From assembly GCA_023014335.1 (NCBI GenBank), contig JAECYW010000011.1, positions 1,178,001 through 1,242,000 on the forward strand: a stretch of DNA of 64,000 bases, read 5' to 3'. Each line of letters starts with the position of its first letter. The first letter of the stretch is position 1. Source of the DNA: Galerina marginata. Its lineage: Eukaryota; Basidiomycota; Agaricomycetes; Agaricales; Galerinaceae. Shown here in pieces: positions 11,908 through 23,048 of the stretch. The notes below the pieces were generated by a model. It had not been told where the DNA came from. It did not search any database and saw only the letters and a list, made by a program, of their open reading frames with translations. A program made the position numbers and the translations under genes.

Positions 11908-14296
11908 TTAAGCCTTATATAAAGCATCCAAGAAGGCCGATGCGAGTTGTCCGACCATGTCTGGACCGACAGCGCTTGAGTTCCCAAGACCTAGGGTTTA
12001 ACAAACAATTAGTAAGAAAGTGCTTCAAAAGCAGAGGTAAACGCACCATAAACAGCGACCATAGACCCTTTACCTGACGGTGTCAATTTGGCTTCACGTA
12101 CCGAGTCCTTCAAGTCCGCGATGAATTGATCCACGAGTGGTACTGTAAGCGTCTGTTCGTACCGAAGTAGAAACCGAATAACGATCCAGGAATCACGAAG
12201 AAGAGAGAATTTGTGGATGAGTATCTAACCAAGAAGCAGAGAATAGTAGATAGATGCGCACCGTACAAGCAATATGTACGCTTTTTGGCTGGCTCAATCC
12301 ATTCAAATGCCACCCTTTCTTACCCATAGCATCTCCGACCTCTAACGCGTCAACGCTTGGGTGCTTGCTACCGAAAGCCACAACGGAGGCTGGAGGATCA
12401 CCGAGAACGTATAGCTCCGGGATGTCGTCGGTAATGGCGTCAGCGATGGTCCGCGTAGCTTTGACGATGTCGCGACACGATTTGAGGTAACCTCTAAGAC
12501 ACGGAGTGAGACGTTTGATTTGGTAACTGTAAAGGAGGCGAATACTCAGTGCCCATGTGTTGCATCACAGCCCAACATCCAGCGATAAGTGCTCCTGGTC
12601 TGCAAAAGGCTCAGAACCAGAAATTAACTGTTGTGAATGAACCTGTGGTTCTCACCGAGACCCTGACAAACTGGGGCTAGCATATACACCGCCTATTCAT
12701 CAGGAACGCTTAAACAGTTACTTAACAGTGGAGAAGATAGCTACGTACCCGGCCACGATGGATTTACATAATATTGGAATCTCCGCAGTTCGGCAGTCCG
12801 GTACATTATGACAGAAGTTCCCTATCCAGTGCGCCAGGTAAGCGGTGGAAATGATTTCACATGCAAAAAAGGGCTTACCTTGGGCGCAAAGCCATACTAG
12901 CGCCGGTGGTGGGAGGTTAAGACTTAGACTATGATAGACCAAGGATTGGAGGCGTACCTTGTGTGTATCGCAACTGATACTTGTGACACCATCGACGGAG
13001 AAATCAAACGGCGTCAAACGATATCTGCCTTTTCCGTCACCTTTCGCAAGACCAGCAGGTTCTAGGAAGGGTACAATAAATGAGCCGAGGCAACAGTCGA
13101 CGTGCAGCCCAATGTTATTTTTCTTGGCGAGGGCAGCTAGGGCCTCGATGTTGTCTTGGTTCCCATCTGGGAAACCGACACAAGAGCCTACAAGCTGCGA
13201 AATTCAGCAAGAGTAATCGCAAGTAGAGAGAGGGAAAGTGTTGCACGAACCATGATGGTATTAGGGTTTCTACAGTCCTAGTGAACAAAAAATTGCGAAG
13301 CATAACGTTTAACGACTTACATGGCACGCTTAACGTGTTTAATGTCTACTTGGCGCGTGTAACTGTCGATGGGGATGGTATGAACTTTGATACCCATATA
13401 AGCAGCACCTTTATCGAATGCTGCATGGGCCGTAATTGGCACAATCCTGGAATTCAGTTAGAAATGCATCACAGATGAACTGAAAACCGAACATTTCGGG
13501 TTCCTTGATTCCTTTGACTGCTCTTGCCCAGTCGCGGTAGGTCTTTACCGCCATGACAATACTTTCTGTACCGCCAGAGGTCATGGCGCCGGCCGAGCCT
13601 TCAGGACCACGGTACATCTTTAAGCACATTGCAACAATCTCTGCTTCCATCTTTCTTACAGCAGGAAAGACTTCGGGATGCAGTGGGTTTGAAACGCAGT
13701 ATCGGGCATATGCAGCAACAATAATCTTGGATAGTTCATCTCCTCCGTCTAGAAAAGATGTGAGGGTATTACACATATTTTCCAAGGGCGATTCTTACGG
13801 TACACTGCTCCAGAAAGCTTCCCATGTCTCCATGACTCGGCCGAGCCTCCCATTTCGGTATCCATCTTTTCCATCTCCTGGAGAATCCACTCTAAGGGTT
13901 TGCCCTCGGATGGCAGGGCCAAATGTCGCGTAACATTAGCACCTTTCGGTACGAGACGGTTCTCGATGTCTAGTTTCGCCTTGTCCATTTGTGAGGTGAC
14001 CTTCTGGCGTGTCGCTGGCAGACGCAGCACCAGGCGAATAATCAACTACCAGAATAGAAGAAAAGGTCAGCTAATAGGTGGACCTGAGGTGATATTTGAC
14101 GTACTTGTGATATCCAAGTATAAAGCTCCTTCACTGACGCAGTTATCCCTCTTGCCCGAAGGTGGCGCTGGGCCTTTATGACCTGGATAAGAAGAACATA
14201 GTAGAAAAGCCCAGACTTCGCATTGCTCAGGGTGAAAATCTGCGACGCATAGAGTTTCGCTGTACTCTTTGCTGCGGAGACAGAGCTGAGAGACAT
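11908..14296 (-). CDS. DPL1: Sphingosine-1-phosphate lyase (PLP-dependent)
   Basis: This ER enzyme cleaves phosphorylated sphingoid bases to a fatty aldehyde and phosphoethanolamine. It is the exit step of sphingolipid breakdown. I can splice about 13 exons without any frame problem. Landmarks in order: N-terminal hydrophobic segment ([14 protein letters not shown]), [15 protein letters not shown] across an intron, [50 protein letters not shown], and SCDTHKYGFAPKGTS, where HK carries the lysine that binds PLP. The end reads [20 protein letters not shown] and a C-terminal FLDALYKA. Two micro-exons are needed: 19 nt at 13251-13269 (NPNTIM) and 18 nt at 12879-12896 (YGFAPK). Start [12 protein letters not shown] at 14296 was chosen because an in-frame stop lies just upstream and the divergent prefoldin gene begins at 14405. 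Confidence 0.92.
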
Positions 14297-14404
14297 GGCA
14301 GTCCGAGTTCAAGAGGTTGCACGGGTTTACGCGGACCGTCCAAATTCGACTGCTCCAGGCGATCAGGTGGACCCTGAATATCGTGTTCTTTCCAAACGTC
14401 CATC
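14297..14404. promoter_or_regulatory. Short bidirectional promoter between DPL1 and prefoldin 4
   Basis: Only about 108 bp separate the two divergent start codons, so both promoters and 5' UTRs must overlap or lie within the flanking transcription units. I see no clear TATA box. Confidence 0.5.
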
Positions 14405-15007
14405 ATGCGCATGGTATTTATGATCTTTCACGGCTATAGATTATCACGTTCATCTTTCTCGACAGCTAGAGCAAGAAGAGGAGAATGACGATGCCGCAGA
14501 AGTCACCTGGGGTGTGTTCTAATCGAGCTCAGTCTGCTGAGGATAGGCTAAATCTTCCAAGAGGATCAACAACGAATCAACACTTTTTCGAAATTGAACA
14601 ATAGGATACGAATTATTGAAGAAAAATTGACGGAACTCAAGGTTCATTTTCCGTGATCCTTTACCTCAAGGAAGAGCTGATCTGGTGCAAATAGGACGAA
14701 AAAGAAGCGCTCGATGACCTTTCGACGGAGTTGGAGCTTGCTGATGAAGATGAACCCATCCTGTACGTGTTTTTGAAACCCTAAACGCCCCATGATCTTC
14801 TCATATGTTCACAGGTACAAAGTTGGAGAAGCATTCGTTCACATGTCTCATTCCCGTGCTCTGAAGCGCTTAGAAAAAGATCAAGCCTCTGTTGACACTC
14901 GTGTTGGTGTTCTCGCTGCCCAAGCCGACGAGTGCGAGACCCAAATGAAGGAGCTCAAAGTCATGCTGTATTCGAAGTTTGGCAAGGCTATCAATTTGGA
15001 TGAATAG
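14405..15007 (+). CDS. GIM3: Prefoldin subunit 4
   Basis: Prefoldin is the cytosolic hexameric co-chaperone that hands nascent actin and tubulin to the CCT chaperonin; subunit 4 is a beta-type subunit. Five exons (14405-14413, 14466-14511, 14562-14641, 14695-14762, 14815-15007) splice cleanly to 131 residues, the normal family length. The protein reads VTWEDQQRINTFSKLNNRI, then the first coiled-coil helix, the beta-hairpin region ILYKVGEAFVHM, and a second helix rich in Glu/Lys, ending in MLYSKFGKAINLDE. This matches the family pattern of a WEDQ start and a KFG-x-x-INLE-like end. The first exon holds only three codons. Confidence 0.93.
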
Positions 15008-15441
15008 GACGTTTCATTTCGTGGACGATGGTCGTCGATTGTGGAGTTGATTGTCCTGCAGCATCTAAGTGAAAAAGTGCTAGTGGGCAGGAAAAACATA
15101 ACGTGCGTGATCATGCAATATTTAATTTGGCTCCCGCTGATTGAAATGCATTTAAGTTTCGTCCTTCTCAACCACCCTGCTTGTTCTTTTCTTTACCGCA
15201 ATGGCTTTGTATCAGTAATCACTGTCGAGTCGCAAAATAATATCCGCCCTGTCAAAAGCCTCTTCAAGGACCCGAAGAAATTGACCCAATGATGTGATCT
15301 CACCCAATCTCTCGTTGGTGTGCGTTACTTACATCTGATGAATTACATAGACAGATACTATCGCCCATAGAATGCAAAAAGTCATGGCCATTTGTTCCTC
15401 CTCCGAATTTCTGCGTAGCCAGCGCCGCTATCCAACCACAA
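15008..15441. other. Convergent intergenic, no gene seen
   Basis: About 430 bp between the prefoldin stop codon and the end of the CHAT gene, holding both 3' UTRs. Nothing else is visible. Confidence 0.6.
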
Positions 15442-18400
15442 TTACATACCAACGTGGATATAAGGCACCCAAGCCGCAAACTTAGTCCCACCATGGCGGC
15501 CTGTGTGTTTCATCCTCAGCGACCTCACAGCTCGATGCAACGCCCTTGCCGCCAACCTACTATCTGGTTTCCCCGCTTTAAATCTTGGCGACCCCGTAGT
15601 TCCATACAGCGCCTCCCAACCTTTATCTGGCTCTTTATTGAATAGGTACCCATAGACATCGTCCGCCACTGTCGCGGCGTCATCATCCCCAATCGACCAC
15701 ATGGAAGCAATGACGCTATTGTATCCAGCTAACAGCATTCCAGCAGCGAGATGGATCGCTTCATCCGGGAGTGTATGGTCCCCTGACGCGGTCTGGCAAG
15801 CCGAGAGGAATGCAAAGTCTGCGTTAGGCAGGGGTCGTTGCACGATATCATCCAAGAAGAGAGTGCCGTCATGAAGAAGAAGTCCACTCTTCGTCGGTTC
15901 GTTGACGTCCTGTCGTCCATGGCAAGCAAGATGAACCCAAGAGGATGCCTCAATGCCTGCCATCACTGGCTTGGATGTAGCCTCCTCGCCTTGCAAAATT
16001 TTCATATGCCCTGATATTCCTGCTTTCTCGCCTTGCTTGCGGATGATGGACGATTCTAACAGAGTGGCTGGAAGTCGACTTTGGCCTGGTGTATTTGGCT
16101 GGATGACGGAGAACATCTGAAAAGGTGGCCTCTCGTGTTTCTTGTACATGATGTTGTGCAAGGTGCCTAGACTGGGTATATAGGAAGACACCACATAATC
16201 CAAGACCGAATATCTGGCGGTCTTACGATCGCCATCCGCTGCGTATATACCTGCTGCATGCAAGGGCAGGAATGTTAAGGGTCCTGTTGGGCACCACCAT
16301 ACATGCGGCATATCATCGTCCAACTGCCAAAATGGTCAGCAAGCTTGGACGCTAAGCATTCTTCTTTCCTACATTTATTCCAATACCCAAGGCGACAAGA
16401 ATCGGGAAGACCACTTTGTCACACAATTCTTTCAGGATATGTCGGAACATCACATCAACACTTTCCCCGGTGACTCTCGGTAGTCTAGGTCGTCCATATC
16501 GTTCTCCCTCGTGTCCAATCTCACCACCGTCGGGGTCAGCACTCCTCTGTAGCCTCGCTGAACCATCCAAAGCACGGACCATCATCGCCTTCAATTCCTC
16601 CGCCTGCGCCAACGAAAATTCTTCTAGCTGCAGGTTAAAGGGATGATTCCTACCTGACAAAATGACCGCATCGCATCTGTACTTGCTGACATTGATCACA
16701 ACCACAGGACCGTCATACGATGCCACCGCGAACTCGGGATATTCTTTGGCCATCATCAACTTCTCAAACCCCGGAATTTCCCTGGCCTCCTGTAAGAGTT
16801 TATCCCTTTCTAGTGCGATAGCATTCTTCGAGAATGTTCCTCCCGCCTTCTCCACCGTCAAGCCATAAATCGGCGCCGAACCTTCGCCGTAGCCGACGCC
16901 TCCTCCAGTTTCGAGCTGTCGCGACAATGTGATAATCTTTTCTGCCAGCTCAGGAGCTTGACTCTTCAAATCGTCCAGAGGCGACCTCATATGGAGCAAC
17001 TGGTTCCATGTAACTGTCCGACCTTGCTCGAGCCATTCGAGTGCGCGTGCTATGTCCTTGTAATGTAGCGCGATTGCTGCAGCGTCGCATGCTGTCTGTC
17101 GAGCATCATGTAAAACCTCGATTTGCGAAGAAAGGCTGAGACCAGGCCATGCCAATTGCGATAGAAGATCAACCATTGCATTTGTTGCCTCCAAGGTTGC
17201 TTGGGCGTCCGTTAGCGGCCGCTGTCGCCGTTGTCCAGACTTTCGCGGAGTGGAAACGTACTGTCAAAGGTGCCGATGAAACAGCGACCTCCTTGCATCG
17301 TTCGATGCATTTGAGCAGGTAAACTTCTTCTCTTTTCAAACCATAATGTGCGTAGTATGCATCTGAGAGGTTATGGGCGACTTTCGCTCTTCCAGCTCCG
17401 TTGCTAACATGATCTAAAGCTTCCTCCAGAGCAGAAGTCGCCTTTTCCAAATCAAGAACCGAATTGGATTCCTCGAAACGCCGCTTTAGATGGCTTCCCA
17501 GATTGCTCAAAAACGAATATTTTTGGGTGTGTTGATCTTCCTTTACCAGGTCCACCGCCAGTTGGTCATTCAGAATAGCTTCATCCAGATCTTCTATATT
17601 CTTGGTTCCATTAAATTTTAGAGCGTATAGAATCCCAAGTTTGCTGATATAACTAGCTCTGCTCGGATGATTTCCGTTGATGAGCAGCAACACCTTTTTC
17701 TGCGTGTCAATGGCATCGTGTATGATTTCCATATCATTTGAGTGGTTGTATAATTCTCGCAGAGCATCCGTATAACCAGTGAGATAGAGCGGCTTGGAAG
17801 GATGATGGTCGGGAATATACTCCAGCGCCTCTGTGAAGTATAGAATGGCCGTTTTTACGTTCTCTATGTCACCAAAATGCTGAAAGTGAAGCATCATCAC
17901 TGATCCACATCTGTTCAAAGCAGCAGAGCGCTCTGCATCCTTGTCATTTAGGAAAGAAAGCGCGAGCTCGTGGCACCAAATTGCTTTGTGCAAGTCGTCC
18001 AGTTTACCGGTCCACCTATATAGAACCTGAAGCGCGTTCCCCATATTGGTAAGTCCTGGGCCTAAGAAGGGTACATCCGAAAGGTTGATACTACTTAAAC
18101 CTTGAAATCCCCCGATTGCCTCACTAATTGCACGCTGGATGAATTTGGCGCCTTCTACAATATCAGTTGTATCCCCAATGTGTTCTCCTCTCGTTTGGAG
18201 AAATGTGCCATAATTGATAAAATAACCGGCGTTGGCAGGATTGACAGCAGTTATGGTGTTTACGATATAGCTTTGGTATAATATAGCCATGTCCAAAAGT
18301 GAGAGGTCTCCGCTATTGTCGTATTGTTTCACGAGACAAGTAGCGTAGTTGGATAGATGTTCGGGTTTTGCGTCTGTCCTGAGATCCACGCCGCCCAGAG

Positions 18401-20177
18401 ATCTTGCCGCCCAGACCGTTCCGCTGTTAAGTGTAAGTATGTTTCCGGTTAGTCGGTATTTATCCAAGTAAAGAACGCATAAATTGTTGCATCTGTCCGG
18501 CCATTTCGGGTCGTCCTCTGCTGTTTCGTTAAGGACAGCAATAGAACTATCGATTCTACGCTCAAATTCGGCAATATTGTCTGCCATGTCCTTGAGAGAG
18601 AAATTATCGGGGACAACGGGTTGTACAAAGGAGGAAAGATCATGATTGCGGTTTCTGTTGGGCGAGGGAAGTAATCTCTGTCCTTCTTCCCCAGAAATTG
18701 TAATCTCGCTTATTCCAGAAATAATCTTTCCCAAATCTTGCTCCCCCTGGGGATCCCATTTGATAGAAGAATTGGTAAAGTCTCGTCCGATCCAAAATTC
18801 GGGGTTCCTAGACGCTCTACCTACTAGATGGCTCGGGGCCATCTTAACACAGCCGGCCAAAGTGTTTTTCGCCCGCGATAGATGTCCAATATTTCTGGAG
18901 ACAACTCCTGTGAATTTATCCATGATGTAGCTTTTATACAACAAGATTGGTGTTCCCAGAAAGACGACGGCGTGGATGTCATTTTGATGCAAACCTGCCT
19001 TGGCCAAAGTTTGTTCCATTAGTACGAACAAATGGCGGAGGAGGGGGGCGATGATGTTCTGCAGAGACCTCCAGGTGATGACGGCCTGGTAATCAAAGCT
19101 GGTAATCGGCAGGGAAAGGGTAAATGAAGCCTCATCGGAGTAAATAAGGGCTTCCTTTGCTTTGGAGCATTCGTTCAGAAGATTGAGACGGGCCGCGGGA
19201 TCATTGTTGATATCGTAATTATGGAGAGACAGGATATCCTTGCTAAGCTGAGCAGCAATAGCCAGGTCGATGTCTCTTCCTCCCAGAGACGCTGCGGACT
19301 CACTGGCTCTATGAGCTATATTTCCTGGAGTGACGGAAAGTCACCGTAATGGACGCCGCTGAGTGACCGACGTCAACGAGAAGAACGTTCTCCTGCTTTG
19401 AGACATCGACCTTGGTTCGGGCGGGCAGGAAAATGCGATCTATAAGCCAAACCTGAGGCTAGGTAATCTGGAAGAAGGCCAACACGGGCGAAACCAGCCA
19501 ATGAAGCGGCTTTTAGAATAGCTTCTTGCTGGGATTGACTGAAGTGACGAGGGAAGGTTATTACTGCCTGGAAAGAATTTATTATCCCGCCGGATGTGGA
19601 GGTGTGATGGTCGGATACGGTGTTTAATACCTCTCGGAAGAGGATAGCAAGAAGGTAATTTCCCGATACAAAGACCTGTCCACCATTATTATCCATCGTA
19701 AACTGCAATCGTCATGTTGAGCAACTCAGATTCACAAGAGGTAACGACGCTGATATTGTAACTAACTTTAAGTCCAATGTTGCCCCCATTGTCGTCGCAA
19801 GATGCAAGCGACGCCGATGCATTGACAAATGCTGTTTCCTTTTCGTAATCTTCAGGAGCAAATTCAGAGGCATTTTTGCCTACAAGATATTTAAATCCGT
19901 TGATGTTGATGTTGCGGAACATAGCTTTGCTCCTGAAGGTGAACACCCTTCGCCTGTAGACTCGAAGCAATTAGTAGTTCTTGTCCTTTATAAATCTGAC
20001 CATTGACCCCTTACCTTTGAAGCGTCGCGGATGTTATCCTCGACAGGTCTGCGGGCACATCATCTTTAGAACCTACGACGAACGCCACCTGTCAATGAAG
20101 TCAATTCAGGTCTTCAATAAATTCACCAGTACCTTGCAGATGTGGCTCCCAAAGTCGATTCCAACAAAAGCAGTCAT
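15442..20177 (-). CDS. Hsp70/Hsp110-like ATPase domain fused to TPRs and a CHAT protease domain
   Basis: The start reads FVGIDFGSHICK, a phosphate-1 loop of the actin/Hsp70 fold. It is followed by FTFRSKAMFRNININGFKYLVG, QEAILKAASLAGFARVGLL, LASGLAYRS, LLVDVGHSAASITV (phosphate-2, in the Hsp110-style DIGHS form), SLGGRDIDLAIAAQL and HAVVFLGTPILL (adenosine loop). One continuous 620-codon frame (19031-17169) runs from the end of this domain straight into about ten degenerate TPR-like repeats. The C-terminus (16323-15442) is a CHAT caspase-like domain with VHLACHGRQD (catalytic His) and FAFLSACQTASG (catalytic Cys), ending WVPYIHVGM. At least four +1 frame breaks interrupt the conserved reading (near 19697, 19403, 19350 and 17208), so the copy is either a pseudogene or carries sequence errors. 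Role is unknown; CHAT proteins elsewhere are regulated proteases. Confidence 0.75.
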
Positions 20178-20729
20178 GATAAGGGGGAAGCTGGAGTCTT
20201 TCCAAATGTCGTTGGAAAACTATCGTCCACCTTTAGGGTGAAAGCCTGCAGCTGGCCGGAAAAGCCTGACCGATAATTTTCAGAATTCAATGTCGAGTGT
20301 CGAATGACGATCACCGAACAGGGAACGAGAACACGTTGTCGAGCTACTGCGCCGACCTCGCCAAAGGCTTTTGCAATAGTAAGGAAGAAGAGCCAGCGCA
20401 CTCGATGTGAGCCAAACCATATCAACACTGAGCGTAGGAAAGATCAATAGTCAACATGTTTGTCACGGTCAGGTGTCAAAAGCGCGACTAGTAAGTAGTA
20501 GGAGTGCAGGGTGCAAATCCTAGATAAATAGAAATAAAGATACAACCAAAGTCAAACAGGACTATATACAGAGAAGATATGGCAAACTTGAAGGTACAGA
20601 TATTGACGGCAAGATGCTATAGATCTGAAATATGTGATGATTGCTAATGAAAGGAACCTAAGTTGCTTCTGGACGGTCATGGCACCCCTGAAAGCAACAA
20701 CAACATAAGTTAATTACAGTGTTGATGCA
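20178..20729. other. Intergenic, no gene seen
   Basis: About 550 bp upstream of the Hsp-TPR-CHAT start. It should contain that gene's promoter and the 3' UTR of the coiled-coil gene. No motif recognised. Confidence 0.5.
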
Positions 20730-21133
20730 GTTTGTGAGCTGTGACTGCTTGAGAGGAGATTTTTGTAAGAGTTTTGAAACTAACTGAGTCTCTCTGGGGA
20801 CGAACCTCTTCTCTCTGGAGCCGAAGCTCGTCTAGTAACTGACTGACGAAGCTCCTCCATCTCGTGACGGTGTTCATCTCTGAGCCCTTCTACCTTGTGA
20901 CGGTGTTCTTCTCTAAGCCCTTCTACCTCACGATGAAGGAAGGCTGTTTGTGAGCTGTGACTGCTTGAGAGGAGATTTTGTAAGAGTTTTGAAACTAACT
21001 CTCTCTGGGGACGAACCTCTTCTCTCTGTAGCCGAAGCTCCTCGTCCCTCTGTAGCCGAAGCTCGTCTAGTAACTGACGACTGAAACTCCTCCATCTCGT
21101 GACGGCGTTCATCTCTAAGCCCTTCTACCTCAC
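20730..21133 (-). repeat. Tandem duplication of about 200 bp in the coiled-coil gene
   Basis: Copy 1 (about 20730-20939) and copy 2 (about 20946-21133) both run from TTTGTGAGCTGTGACTGC to the CTTCTACCTC block. They have few substitutions and some indels. Shorter internal repeats of the VEGLRDE heptads add to it. Confidence 0.75.
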
Positions 21134-22128
21134 AACGAAACCCTTCCACCTCGCGACGAAGGAGCCCTACGTCGCCTCTTGATTCTTGATGTGCACGAAG
21201 CACTTTCTTCTGGCTGGTTCTCTGATTCTTCAGCTTGCGGCTGGCTTCTTCAATTGCTACGTTCCTTCCTTTGAATAGGTTTAAGACACTAGGCATATTT
21301 AATCAAAGGGGAAACTCACTTGATAAATGCGCTAAAGGACCAGGATCACTGGAGGACTCCTCGGTGTTGGGAGGACAGTGGAGTTCGTTATCTCCTACGC
21401 TGCGGGGCAAAAGCATGCAGTAATTAGGCCAATTGTATCTGAAAAACCTGTCTTCGACTCACCCGCGTCCCCTGTACGCTGTTTTCGTTGCAGATAAGTT
21501 ATGCACAGAGAAGAAATATATAATCGGGTTTCTCACCGCACCCCACCCGCCCTTAATACAATGAAAGTGACTAAGCGCAGCGACGCTTCATAGCAGGAAT
21601 GGTACTCACCACGATAAAACGCCTTTACCAGTTATCGGTTTTCGTATTGGGCAATGAAGCGGACGGATTGATTATCACTTCAAAAACCCAAGATAAACAG
21701 GAGCATTATACCATAGCAATAAGGTACTCACCTCGACTGCAGTGCTCTGCCTTTGCCTTTGTCAACCTTCGTACTAGGACCCTTCGTGGACGGATGAGCT
21801 GTCGGCGTCACTGCCTCCATCCTCTGACTGGCACAGTAAAGGTGTATCAGTATAAACCGAGTTTGTCAGTAGGACGGGGAGAGTGACTGTAACACCCACA
21901 GTAGGCGCACCAGGATGGGAAGGATCACTTGAGGGATCACCTGAGGCACTCTGTAAGGGCTGTGAAGCAAAAGTATCAGCGAAAAGTACGCTGATTGTAA
22001 CAGTGCTATCAACGGAAAGGAGACTTGCAGATTTTGAATGAACTCGATGGGATTTCACTTGGTGATGTACCCGCGCCGCGGTTGATGGATGAAGCAGATC
22101 CAGAGTTCGATGCAGGCGGTGAAGACAT
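20780..22128 (-). CDS. Hypothetical Ser/Pro-rich protein with C-terminal coiled coil
   Basis: No family recognised. A plausible start is MSSPPASNSGSASS at 22128. It leads through several short exons rich in Ser, Pro and Thr, and a basic stretch (DKGKGRALQSR) common in basidiomycete nuclear proteins, to a Glu/Arg-rich coiled coil (LLRREVEGFRCEVEGLRDERRHEMEE). The 3' part contains a duplicated segment of about 200 bp, which repeats the VEGLRDEHRHEMEEL and RRASAPERRGSSPER blocks. Two of the expected splice junctions do not keep frame, so the exon map is tentative and the true stop may differ. Confidence 0.4.
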
Positions 22129-23048
22129 GTCGGGTCAATGGTTTTGAGATTTGCCAACGTCAGACTTCCTTTTGAACAGGCTGCATTTGGGATCGGGCCT
22201 ACATACCTGGTCCGAGTCCTTGAACCGCGCCTTCGAGTCGATCGAGACTGGCTTGTAAATAAATGCGGCGCGAGCCTTGAGAGAAACACTGGAGGGTTTC
22301 CCGGGGTAGCTTGTTGTTCTGCGGTTTCTGGCATGTAGACTGGTGACCGTCTGTGGCAAGGACCGGATTTGAGACATATTTTGACTAAATGCAAGCCCAG
22401 CTATAGCCACATCCCAACTTGAAGGTATCAACAGCTCTATCAATGAAGGCCAAGTAGGTCCGGTATCGGGCAGCAGCTAGATTGTTTCTTGCCAGGGGTG
22501 GACAATATCGACGAAGATGGCTGAACCATGGTGGCCCTGGAAGGAGACAAGTAACTGTGCTGGTTTCTCACAGTCGTCTGCCCAAACAGTTGAATTACCA
22601 TTGCCAACTACCCTTTTTAAACCGCCATGAAGGTGGTAATTCACCGTCTAGAGCTAGTAGACAGCGAGAGATAAAACGAAGGCGAGCCCATTTGTCGATC
22701 TATAATAAATTTGGAAATAAATGTTTGTACAGTACCCAAAACGAAATTGAAAGTTCCGCCAAGTGCTTTGAAATCCGAAGTCAACAAATAGATCTCCTGC
22801 TGCCCATACTGTCGTCGCCCAGACAAAGGGCAGGGTTGACTACCTACAGTGCCGCCATGAATCCTGAGAGCAAGGGAACAAGCTTCACCTGGGCATCCTC
22901 GTCGACTGCATAACTGGCACTCAGCGTTATTTAGGTGTGACTATTCCGCAGAAGGGCGAGAAGTGCACCTACTCGAGTAGAAGAGGGAGGGTGGAAGAAA
23001 TACTATCAACTTAGAGTCCCCCGCAGCCTTGATGTTCTACAAGCAGTC
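22129..23048. other. Intergenic, no convincing gene
   Basis: About 920 bp. Frames exist on both strands (for example plus 22482-22913 and minus 22135-22443), but their composition is irregular and no motif appears. It lies between the start of the coiled-coil gene and the muskelin stop. Confidence 0.4.

Noticed and set aside
22482..22913. 143-codon plus-strand frame
   Set aside because: Composition is irregular, no domain is recognised and no neighbouring exons support it.
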